A stretch of DNA of 64,000 nucleotides, taken from NCBI GenBank assembly GCA_030015575.1, contig CM057337.1, forward strand, positions 375,371,582-375,435,581. Direction: 5' to 3'. Made by a program: the position numbers and the translations under genes. Shown here in pieces: positions 11,087 to 21,737 of the stretch; position 1 is the stretch's first letter; every line of letters starts with the position of its first letter. The notes beneath the pieces were generated by a model. It was not told the DNA's origin, did not search any database, and saw nothing but the letters and a program-made list of their open reading frames with translations. This DNA is from Agapanthus africanus. Its lineage: Eukaryota > Streptophyta > Magnoliopsida > Asparagales > Amaryllidaceae.

Positions 11087-13256
11087 TGTAGGGTTACTAG
11101 GCACTCTAATAAGGTTCTACAAGGCATCAACCATGCCCGATTAAAATTTTATCCGTGCCGAATAACCCTAAACAAGATCTTTGCTAGATAATTAGGGTAA
11201 CACATGCAAGTAAATAACAATTATCACTAAGTGAATACGAAATACAACCTTTGTAAATCGGTCCTTCACTTCTAAAGCTCTTTGTTGTAGTCCCTTCGCT
11301 GCGATCATCGAAAACCCGGACTCTCGGACGGCTCCATGAGAAGAGGGCAACGGTTTTGCTTGAAGTCTTCGAGGCCGAAGATGATCTACGTCGAGGGAAT
11401 ACGAACTCAAGCTTCTAGTTCACTAACTAGAGAATTAGTGAAGCAAACACCCTAAACTAAAATGCTAGTCTAGTAGAGGATGATGAAATAGGAAATGGGT
11501 ACACTTTAGAATTTCTTTTCTCACAATCTTTCACTCTCTTTATCAAACCCTAGCAAGCATTTGAAAGAGGAAGAAGATGAGCTCAAAATGAGAATGAAAA
11601 CTAATCAAGAGAGAGAGAGCTAACCATGGGTGAGTGGGTATCATATATTAACTCATGTAGAGACATAACCATGGCTAATTATAGTGGTTAGGTTTATGAA
11701 TATCCTAAGTAAAACAAAACTAGTGGACTTTGGTCAATGCACTCATAAGCTTCATGAAGCTTCATGCACTTGAACAATTATCCACTAATTTTGTATTTAC
11801 TTTGTATATTAAAACCCCATCAATATAATTATAATGGTGTTTGTCTCATACACCCATATAGAGTGTATCAACAACCATGATACAAAATGAACACAAATAA
11901 ATATATATCACATATATATTAAGTTGTGCACAAGTGAGAAAAACAAATGCTTAAGTGAACCAATGTTAGTTAATATAAATTAGTATATCTAATATACAAT
12001 TATACACTAAATTATTAAATCAACACTTGACTTAATAATCCGGTTATATCACATATAATCGACTAACATCCAACGTATCGACTTATCGAATCAATCCTTG
12101 ATTCGATAACCTGGTTATATCGCATATAACCGATCGATACTAACATCGCGAGAATAGAATACGGTATCTCATACTCACATTATTCTCGGTCCCGCACATA
12201 TCACATATGTGCTCCTATTTCGTTTTCCCTGAGCCAGTAAAACCTCTATGTAGGACTCTAAAGACTCTTCAATACGCCGGCAGTAGGTGATGATCATATC
12301 AAGCATCCACAAGCCGTCAGCGGTACTAGCTGGACGTAACGTCTACCCGGCTATTGAGCGATCAGAAGATCAGCAAGCAAGCCCGCTCCAACTCCTGCAA
12401 AAGCCTGACAGAGACACTACAGTACAGTCCGGTCTTCTCGTCTGATATGTCGCATATCAAGTCTAGGGGTGGTAAACGTCAGACCCCAATAACCGATAAG
12501 TCATGCCGATATGAGGCTCATAACGGGTCGAGAAACTACTGGTAACACTTACCAGTAAATCTCTAAACCAGCCTTGGCCAGGGACTTCCCTGTTACGGCC
12601 AATCGAGCATAGCACAACATCAACCCCCAATACCGGGAGAGACGAAACCCCTCCTATCGCTCATTGCCTCCATGTGACTCGGGACTGTACCCAAAAACCA
12701 CCGTTTTGCATGCCCTCTTGGACGTGGTAAGGTGGAAATCAAAGCACAGTGGGAATCACACAAGACTCTATGACGATCTCGGGTCTACAGACTAACCTGT
12801 AACAGTGTCACCAGAGAACTGCCATTTGACTTAAGGTATAATACCATCTGGGAGTTCTCGGTGAGTCCGTCCAGTGTACCCAGTCTCCACTGAGCACCCG
12901 TATATCATCTCTGATGTGAAACACCAATGGATATGGGATCATCCATCGCCCATCTGTATAGGTCGAGAAGCCCCGTCTCGATACACCCACGACCAGGGAC
13001 CTTGAAGGATGTACTTATAGACTACCATGTCCCCACTAGTATGATCCGCATCATAGTCCAGGTAGTCAAGTACACATCCTAAGGGCTTTACCAGCATGTA
13101 ACAGAGAGACAATCAGTGTACACGTTTAGGTAAAGAGTAACCAGATAGCATACTATCATGTCGAGCAAGAAAATCCTCCCTATATATGTCCAAGCATCCA
13201 CTACAATATACATCTCATGTATAGTAATGGCCTCTAGGGCATACATATTACTAACA
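11087..13256 (-). repeat. 3' LTR of element D (2170 bp)
   Basis: Minus strand starts TGTTAGTAATATGTATGCCCTAG and ends ...CCCTACA. Similar along its length to the LTR of E. It cannot be the missing 5' LTR of E, because gypsy sequence rather than a primer-binding site precedes it and a polypurine tract follows it. It shows the GAGAACT/AGTTCTC hairpin near 12812-12860. Confidence 0.9.
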
Positions 13257-14623
13257 ACTCCCACTTGCACTAGGGCCATCTGATAAAAGTGGTTGTAGTA
13301 TCTCATACTCAACCATCCCATAAAAGTCTCTCTCTGGGAAAAGGCCTTTGTGAGTGGATCCGCCGTGTTGTCCTCTGAGTCTACTCTCCGGACCTCGATC
13401 CCCTGGAGATCAACCATCTCCATGATCAGGTGACACTGCCTTAGAATATGTCTGGATCACTGATGGGACGGGCGTTCCTAGGCATAAGCCACAACTCCAT
13501 TGTCACACAATGGAAGGAACGAAGTTCATCTCATGAACTAATATACACCCAGACTGCCTCTTTGGTAGCATCTTTGGTAGCGATGTATCTAGCCTTTATC
13601 GTCTAGTATGCCACGGTATCTGTCTTGGAACTCTTCCAACATACCGTCCCTCTACTGAGAGTAAAGACAATGCCTGTGACTGACTTTCAGTCGTCCTTAT
13701 CACTCTGGAACCTTTCCAGTGATTCTCCCCAGGATCGATTGATACCATCTCACTACAACTAGTGAGAATCCTAACATCCAATTAGATCTATCTCATAGAT
13801 CCAAAACCCAGGATTTAGTAGGTATCACTTTGATCCTATTTGTAGAATCTTTGTGATAAGCGGAGATTGACCGAGCGTAGCATAGGAAACTCCTTTCCTA
13901 TCAAGAGTATGTCATCCACGTACTCTATGAGGATCACCACCCACTCCCTACTACCTTTTTTTATATACTAGATTCATATACTATTTTGATAATGTCAAAC
14001 TCTTTGACTAACTCATCAAAACAGATGTTCCAACTCCACGATGCCTGCTTTATCACATAAAACATCTTGCACACGTTTCCGCTGCTCCCACTGTCTACGA
14101 AGCCCTCTGGCTGTGTACTTATAGACACTCTCTTCCAAATCATTATTTAGAAAAAGCAGTCATGACACCCAACCGCCAGATATCGTAGTCATGGTATGTA
14201 GCCATGGCAAGTAGGATCTGCATGGACTTAAGCATAGCTCTGAAAGTCTCAACTTTTCCTTGTACACCAAGTAATCTTCTCAAGATATACTTGCTCCTGA
14301 TAGGGATTTAACCCTTCAAATAAAGCAACCAAAGTCCATACTTTGTTGGTGTATAAGGATTCCATCTCAGATCGTTAAGCATCCAGCCATTCTTACAGAG
14401 CCCCACTCCTGATGGCCAGCTCGAAACTAGTTGGGTCATCATCTCATGATGCATTCCTCGCTCCCACTGTCATAGAGAAACTCGAAGTATCTCTCAGGTG
14501 GGTGAGGAACCCTACTAGATCGGCGGAGAGGCTGAGGTTCGTTGGTTACTATTGAATCCTTTGGTTCTACCAAATCATCAGCTGCAGTTTGTATAGCTGG
14601 AACTCTTTCCAGTTCTACCTCAT
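13257..14623 (-). pseudogene. Element D pol, RNase H and RT part
   Basis: A polypurine tract (CTCCCACTTGCAC on plus, from 13258) is followed, reading rightward on plus and so backwards in the gene, by RNase H remnants, then RT. QPEGFVDSGSSGN is readable at about 14060-14120, and a decayed YVDD region near 13900-13930. Frameshifts and stops occur throughout. It closely parallels element E 6112-7480. It is cut at 14623 by C, inside the linker between integrase and RT. Confidence 0.85.
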
Positions 14624-16519
14624 TGTTAGTGTTTATGCCCTAGAAGGCCATTACTGTATCATACTAGTTTCTATATTACTTAATGGAAGCTTGGGATATT
14701 CACATGTATATAACAGTCTTGCTAAACATGGTAGTATGCTACTTGGTTTTTCTATCTTAATATGTGAGTATACGTATTGATAGAGCTCTTAGGATCTTGC
14801 TTGACTACCAGCATTGTGATGGCGGTCACACTAGTGGGAGCTGGGTAGTCTACAAGCACATCCTTATTCAGGTCCCTGGTCGTTGGATTATCGAGACAGA
14901 GCATCGATACTCCGGAGTAGACTAGTGTGTACGCTTCTCATCCCAGTTGGGGAGATGGTCTGTCCCACAGCCGTCAGTACGTCGTACTGGAGATAGTATG
15001 CAGGTGCTCGTTAGGTTACGGGTACACCGGACAGGACTCACAGGGAACTGTTGGTTGGTTTTATACCAGTCGTCAGTGAACAGTTCCCAGGTGACATGAG
15101 AACAGCATAGTCCGCAGACTTGACACTGCTACTTCGCCTCGAGTGTGTCCCACTGTTCTTAGATTGCTACCCTACCACGGCTCAAAGGAGTTATGCAAAC
15201 AGGTAGCAGTTGGGTGCAGTCCCGAGCACTTGGAGGCAGTGGCGGTTAGACAGGATTCGTCTCTCCCGGTATTGGGGGTTGATATCGCGCTGTGTCAGAG
15301 AGCCATTACGCAAAGTCCCTGGCCAGGGCAAGCGAGATTTGCTGGTAGGTTCCAGTAGTTTCTCAGGGTGTAATGGGCTTCGCTCCGACATGACTTATAC
15401 CGCTATTAGGGGACTGACGCTTGCCGCCCCCCTAGGCCCGATATGCGATAGTCTAAGACGAACGGACCGGACTGTATGGAGATTGTCACATCAGACTCAG
15501 TAGGAGTTCGGATGGGTTCCCTCATCGGCCTTCTTATCGACATCTACCTGGGGACCGTTACGTACAGCTAGTGCCGCTTGCGGTCTGTGGTTAAACCCAC
15601 TGCCAGCGTAGTAGTCGAGTCTCTAGAGTCCCATACAGAGAGTTTCCCTACTCCAGGCGAAACGATATAGAGGTCGTATGGTTTTACGACAAGGGTTCGG
15701 ACGCATACGTGCGTTTACGAGCGTACGACTTTCGGACAGTTTTTACCAGTCGGCTTTGGTTTAAGCCAGTTACTGGTATCCGGTTATTTGATTTATACAG
15801 TCTAAAGTTTTTCCGTATTTTTGCGGATTGGAGGGGCGTTCTCGTAATTGTGCGAGAAGCTTCTAGAAGATGGTGACTAAGGAGGTTTAGGTGTCATATG
15901 CATTGAATGAGTTTAGTGAGTCATGAGAGTGATTCATCCATATCATTAATGCACAATAAATGCTTAATGAGTCATGGTTATGAATCACCATTAGATATTT
16001 ATGAAACTTGATTATTCATCATTTGTTTTTCTTTTATTGATGAATTTTAATGTTTCATATATATTATGATAACTCATTATTCTCATATGAGAATTATCCT
16101 CACCTTCTCTCTCCTCAAGCTCTCCCTCTTCAAACCCTAATCCTCCCCTCTCATGTGTTGAGTACAAGGATTAGTTAGACTACTTAATCCAGAACCCTCT
16201 CTGTATTACACCTAGCTTCTTTGATTAGCACTTAGAGAAGTTTAGTTGCCTCAAGTTTAGAGGCTAAGCTTGGAGTAAAGCTCTCGGGTGGATCGTCTAT
16301 TACTTCGAGAAGGCCGAGGAGGAGGTGGAGTTCGCAAAGACGAAGGACACGATTCGTTAGGTATAATCTCTAAACATAGTAGCATAGCAACTCTATGTTT
16401 TAAGTTAGTTATCGTTTAGCTTCGATTCAAGCGGTTAGTCGATGTTTGTTCACTAAACAAGATCGTTTTTGAAAATTCCGCCTCCCCACAAGTATTGGGG
16501 TGTAGTACATCGACTTACA
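14624..16519 (+). repeat. 5' LTR of element C (1896 bp)
   Basis: Starts TGTTAGTGTTTATGCCCTAG and ends CGACTTACA. Contains the perfect hairpin GGGAACTGTT/AACAGTTCCC (15043-15088) and the palindrome CCCTGGCCAGGG near 15318. It lacks the W-box array of the B, F, G and I LTRs and is shorter for that reason. Confidence 0.95.
15043..15088 (+). other. LTR hairpin of C
   Basis: 10-bp perfect arms GGGAACTGTT and AACAGTTCCC around a 26-nt loop. Equivalent hairpins in the other LTRs have different outer-loop base pairs that remain complementary. Confidence 0.75.
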
Positions 16520-16520
16520 G

Positions 16521-16532
16521 TGGTATCAGAGC
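16521..16532 (+). other. Primer-binding site of C
   Basis: TGGTATCAGAGC, complementary to the initiator tRNA-Met 3' end, one base after the LTR. Confidence 0.93.
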
Positions 16533-18539
16533 CTCGCTAAACAATAAATAACTTACTTGCAAATTTGTATGAATTTCGAACGGAAAAAACGAAACCGGAA
16601 AAGCCCGAAAATATCAGTTTCTGTCGTTTTTTAAATGAAGTCCAAAAATTTTTCAGGGAGGTTCAGAAAGCTTAAAATGACATTATTAGAACACACAAAA
16701 AATTTGGTCCCCTGAATCGCCTACGGTGCCGCGGAACCGCGGCGGATAGCACCGATCCGCCGCGCTTCCGCCGCCGAGTTGACGATTCAGGGACTCGTTT
16801 TTCTTGTGTTGGTTCTCTGTGATATTTGGGATTTTCTGGTATTATTTAATTTTGCTCAGGTTTCAAGTTTACAGAGCAGTATTGGAGCAAGATTAAAAGT
16901 GTTTAATCGATCGAAATTATACAGTATTTTCTTGTTGGATTATATCTGTGATTGTATAATGTGTTCGTAAACCTCCCCTAACTGCTAGTATGTCAGTTGG
17001 CAGGGGGTTGCACATTTCTGAAATGGATTTTATCTGTTTGTGCATATGAACTGTGTTGGACTGTTGTGATGTATAGCCGGGGTTATGTGATGGGTTATCA
17101 TTTAATTCATTTGATGTAAATGTAATTTGTTGTAATATTATTTTGCGGGGCACATCCAGGTTGCGGTTGTAGCCACCGTTGTATTATTTCATTTAACTGT
17201 TTTTGCTCCTAGGACAGACCCAAGGTGGGGTGCACAAACTGCCGGGCGGGTAGTTTGCCGCACCTGTAGGGGTCGAGGGTGGGGTAATGGCTATTCATCA
17301 CAACTGTGTAATCCGTATTTTGTTGCAGGCTCAAAACAAACACGGATTGCTTGCAAATCCAATTAAGTTCATCTGCGATCTGGAATGAATATCATTGCGT
17401 CAGACGAATGTAAAATATCTATATATATGATAGCTATTTAGACGTCACTTATGTTTTACACCCGTGCTAGCCCAGCCCCCGCTCTGTCGTTAGTTAAGTA
17501 ACCTAACGGGTGATGACGGGACCCCGTGGCGAATGCGGATGGCATAAGAGGACGTTGTATTTTCGTTGTTTTCTGCAATGATAGGTTAATGATGGGACGC
17601 ATTATTTATAATGCAAAGAAAATAAACCAAAAAGTTTAATCGTTGGAACAATTTAAAAGAAACCACTCGGTTAATTTTAAAACAGATATTTTTAAAATGC
17701 GGAGACTTAACCACTCCTTTTAAAAGCTATCAGGTTCCTTCGGTTATATCAAGTTCACTACGTTCACGGTTTCGCCAAAACCATTCGTAGCCCTCCGTCA
17801 TTTCATCTGGGTATTCGGTAGTATTCAAGCTATGTATTTTGACCAACGCCAAGGCATAGTGTTTGGTAGCTGCTGGGTATTCATTTGTTGCATAGATAGA
17901 TGAGTTAATTTGGGACAGTCGTATGATCATTTTGGCCAACGTCAAGGATATGTACGGATGGGTTCAAATTAACAAGATAATGATGGGTAGAACTTGACAT
18001 GTGACTTATGATATTTTGACCAACGCCAAGGTCATAAGAGCATGGGGCAAAAATATATATCGGGAATTTCTAAAGAAACTGAAATTTGCGAAGAGATGCA
18101 TACCATTTGGAGTTTGATGAATGTTGGTAGGATTCCTTCAACATTATCATACGATGATATTTGGATCCCGATCCTACTGTGAGTATATGCTACTTATCAG
18201 GATATTCGTCACTTAACGATCAATGCTATAAACCAAGTAGGTGTCCAGAAAAGTGTCAGCGGGGTTACGCCCCCAGAGAAAAGAGGTTATTTAATTAAGG
18301 AACTTCGCGAAAGCGTTGGAAAACCTCTCTCGAAGTATCGACACTGGCCTGGCTGAACGGTTAAGCAAGTATTGTACGGTGAGAATAGTCCTGGCTAATT
18401 CTTCTTTTATGGTTTGAGGAAGGATTCGAGAAACAGTGGGAGCCATCCAGTTTAGATAAACTAAAAACCACTCTAAACTTGCAAGAGCATCATGCTAAAG
18501 AGTTTTCTTCTCTCTCTCCTAATTGCAGCGACTCTGAAA
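16533..18539 (+). other. Leader of element C (about 2.0 kb)
   Basis: Non-coding. It carries the nested hairpin (16728-16774), a conserved block around 17455-17550 (GCTCTGTCGTTAGTTAAGT ... GCGGATGGCATAAG) shared with A, B and F, and three small hairpins at 17839, 17932 and 18016. Open frames here are short and unlike Gag. Shortly before the start codon is the pyrimidine-rich TTTTCTTCTCTCTCTCC, seen also in A, F and B. Confidence 0.8.
16728..16774 (+). other. Nested GC-rich leader hairpin of C
   Basis: Inner arms CGCGGCGGAT (16738-16747) and ATCCGCCGCG (16755-16764) pair perfectly; outer arms GCGGAA/TTCCGC add 6 bp. It lies 207 nt from the primer site, the same place as in A, B and F. Likely an RNA packaging or dimerisation structure (inference). 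Confidence 0.7.
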
Positions 18540-19577
18540 ATGACTGGACTTAAGTTACTTTTAGAGAAAAATATACTGACAGGGCCAAACTATAAAGATT
18601 GGCTGCGGAATGTCAAAATGGCTTTGACCTATGACAAATTGGGGTACATCCTCACCGCTACGGCACCTGCTGTCCCTGGTCCCAAATCCAGCAATGCGGA
18701 TAAGGAAATCCGCAAAACCTGGGATTTAGATTGCGCGAAAGCCAAGTGCATTGTGCTTGCCTCAATGAACAATGAACATCAGAGGAGGCACGAGGATATG
18801 ACCCTAGATGGCATATTTCTCCATACAAAGGAACTTTATGGAGAGCAATCTCGTATAGCAAGATACGAGACCTCTAAGAACTTGTTTCGAGCGAGGTTGG
18901 CTGTCGGGTCATCGGTTGGTGAACATGTCCTAAAGATGATCGGCTATATTGAAGAGCTCGCAGACCTTGGGACGACTTTGGATAATGAGCTATATACAGA
19001 CCTTATTCTCCAGTCCCTTCCTCCCACCTACGCCCAGTTTATCCTGAACTTCAACCTTCAAGGAAAAGAAGTTGAACTTCCGGAACTCCTGAACATGTTA
19101 AGGAGTGCAGAGGGCACCTTGCAGAAGGCAAGGGAAACACCCGCTATGTTTGTTGGCGGTGCATCTTCTTCCGGGTCCAAGGCTAGGGCCAAAGGAAGGA
19201 AGAAGAAGGCCGTCCCCAGACCTAGAGGAGGTGTTAGTAAGGTGGGAGGGAAGGGAAAGAAAAAGTTTGCGGTACCGCTAGTGGGCCAGGATGAGTGCTT
19301 CCATTGTCACAGGAAAGGGCACTGGAAGAAGGATTGCAAGGCGTGGAACGCCAAGAACCAGGAACCGAAGCAAGCTGTGGCTTCGACTTCAGGTGTGTTT
19401 GTAATTGAGAATTGTCTGTCGATCAACTCTACTTCCTGGGTATTGGATACCGGATCAGGATCTCATATTTGCAATTCATTGCAGGCACTGAGAAACCGTA
19501 GAATGCTAAAGGAAGGTGATATGACCCTAAAGGTTGCTAACGGAGCTAGCGTGGGAGCTGCGTCCGTCGGGGATTAT
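18540..19577 (+). CDS. gag-pol: Element C gag and start of protease (5' part of gag-pol)
   Basis: Copia Gag fused to protease. The start at 18540 (MTGLKLLL) is chosen over 18492 because element B begins the same way. Residues ~20-205 match the UBN2/Gag-polypeptide capsid region (LTGPNYKDWLRNVK; LPPTYAQFILNFNL). A basic linker (KARAKGRKKK) follows, then a CCHC zinc knuckle with C253, C256, H261 and C266 (19296-19337) for RNA binding. Protease shows WVLDTGSG with the catalytic Asp at 303. The frame is open to 19577, where B is inserted, and continues exactly in frame at 40563. It could therefore supply capsid only as a product truncated within protease. Confidence 0.93.
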
Positions 19578-20245
19578 TGTAAGTCCATGCTACCTCTCCC
19601 GGTACTTTCGGGAATGCGGAATTTGGTAAAAAACGATTTTCTTAAAGATGGTAACATGGACCTAAAACCCGGATCTTGGTTAAACATCTATCTAACATCC
19701 TAACTATGAGTTTTAGCTACTCGGTTAGGGGGTTATACCTTGCTTGTCTTGAACTCCTTCGTCTTCAAAGCTCCGATGGTGGTCCGATGGCTTCTTCTCG
19801 TCGTCTCCGTACGCCGAAGATAGATCCACCTGAAAGCTCCAACCTTTAGCTACTTCTTCGTTCTTTGAAGAAACTAGTTCACTTGGTTTGCTAAACCTAG
19901 TGAACTAGAATGAGTAGAGAAGAAATAGAATGGGATTTTATCTATGGTTCTTGATTCTCAAATCATGAGACAAGAGAACCATAGATCAAGAGAGGGAGCA
20001 AGAGGTTGAGGGTGAGAGCAAAAGGAGAGCTCAAGAACAAGAGAGAGAATGAGCAAGAAAGAATGAGGCTCTCTTTTGTCTTTCACCCTCTCATAATCCA
20101 AAGTGATCATAACTCATCATATCAAAAAAAGTCTTATGTGATAGTTTGAAGCAACCATAACCATATCATTTCATGCACTCATTTTACACAAATGAGCAAG
20201 TAAACAAAAGTCTTTGCCATGAAATGATGGCTATGGTTATCATGA

Positions 20246-20340
20246 TGGTCAACTAGTCAAGCCTAGTCAACCGGTCAACAAGTCAACAAAAGTCAACAAG
20301 TCAACAAAGTCAACAAGTCAACAAAAGTCAACAAGTCAAC
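20246..20340 (-). promoter_or_regulatory. W-box-like array (11 TTGAC[C/T]) in B LTR
   Basis: On the element's own strand every unit reads TTGACT or TTGACC, the WRKY W-box consensus. Units alternate at about 8-10 bp. The other LTR of B has 9 units, an 18-bp contraction equal to two units. Likely lies in the U3 promoter region (inference). Confidence 0.6.
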
Positions 20341-21267
20341 AACCATATCACCATAATACTTAATTAATATAATAGTTAATCACATATCATATTCTCATTA
20401 GGGTTGAGCATAAAGTCAAATAGTCAACGGTCAACTGTCAACAACCCTAATGAGAATCCGCTGCCTCTGCCTCCCTATCAACTGTGCATACACACCCGCA
20501 TCCGCGTTCCGAGGAACACGAATGCAAACTGGATAAATCCAATCCCATAAGTAACACTAGGATCTGGCTTAAACCAAAGCCCGCTAGTGAAAACTGTCCG
20601 GACACTGTACGTGCACAAGTGCACGGATGTGACCGGACCCTGTCGCAAAACCATGCGACCTGTCGCAATACCATGCGACCTCTACTCTTTTGCCTAAAGG
20701 CGAAAAGCTTTCTGTGTGGGACTCTAAAGACTCGACACTACGCTGGCAGTGGGTTTAACCACAGACCGCAAGCGGCACTAGCTGTGCGTAACGGTCCCCA
20801 GGTAATGCCGACAAGAAGACCGACGAGGCGAAACCCATCTGAACTCCTACTGAGCCTGAGAGTGACATTCTCCGTACAGTCCGGTCTGTTCGTCTGATAC
20901 ATCGCATGGCGGGCCTAGGGGGCGGTAAACGTCAGTCCCCCAATAGCGGTACAAGTCGTGCCGGAGCGAAGCCAAAAACACCCTGAGATAACACTGGAAA
21001 CCTACCAGTATATCTCGTTTGCCCTGGCCAGGGACTACTCGTGTAATGGCTCTCCTAGACACAGCGCGATGTCAACCCCCAATACCGGGAGAGACGAATC
21101 CTGTCTAACCGTCACTGCCTCCTAGTGCTTCGGGACTGCACCCAACCACTACCTGTTTGCACGACTCCTTTGAGCCGTGGTAGGGTAGTGATCAAACTAC
21201 AGTGGGAACACACTCGAGGCGGAATGACAGTGTCAAGTCAGCGGACTAAGCTGTACTTATGTCACCT

Positions 21268-21314
21268 GGGAACTGATAACTGACGATAGGTATAATACCA
21301 ACTAGTCAGTTCCC
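21268..21314 (-). other. LTR hairpin of B
   Basis: Arms GGGAACTGA and TCAGTTCCC with GGTATAATACC, itself palindromic, in the loop. Same position as the hairpins of the other LTRs. Confidence 0.65.
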
Positions 21315-21737
21315 GACGAGTCCTGTCCAGTGTAGCCGTAACCTAACGAGCACCCGCATACTATCTCAAGTACGACGTACTGACGGCTGTGGGATAGACC
21401 GTCTCCCACACTGGGATGAGAAGCGCATGCGCTGGTCTACTCCGGAGTATCGATGCCCTGTCTCGATAGTCCTGCGACCAGGGACCTGCATAAGGATGTG
21501 CTTATAGATTACCCAGCCCCACTAGTGTGACGGCCATCACATCGCTGGTAATCAAGCAAAGACCCTAAGGGCTCTACTAATGTCTATAGGCGATATACAA
21601 AAATAAACACATGTACACATTGAAGTAGAAACAAACCAAGTAGCATACTACTATTTTGAGCAAGATTGTATATACAAGGTGAATATCCCAAGCATCCATT
21701 AAGTAATATACAAACTAGTATGATACAGTAATGGCCT

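Noticed and set aside
10927..11130. Minus-strand 67-codon frame with a GRLLKFVTSI motif resembling gypsy RT
   Set aside because: The plus-strand reading (VTNFSR...K-I-K-S-E) fits the gypsy order and the left fragment better; the minus match is chance.
11087..13256. Reading this LTR as the 5' LTR of element E
   Set aside because: It is preceded by gypsy RT sequence, not by a leader and primer site, and followed by a polypurine tract and RNase H, so it is the 3' LTR of D.
18492..18539. Upstream ATG at 18492 as the gag start of C
   Set aside because: The 16 extra residues come from the pyrimidine-rich leader and are not shared; B and C agree from MTGLKLLL.
20246..20340. Regular GTCAAC repeats as a CRISPR-like array
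   Set aside because: Units are 5-6 bp with 3-5 bp gaps, no spacers; plant retroelement LTR context.
20484..20897. 137-codon frame at 20484-20897 and again at 39284-39697
   Set aside because: Same LTR-duplication effect in B; antisense to the element and without a recognisable domain.
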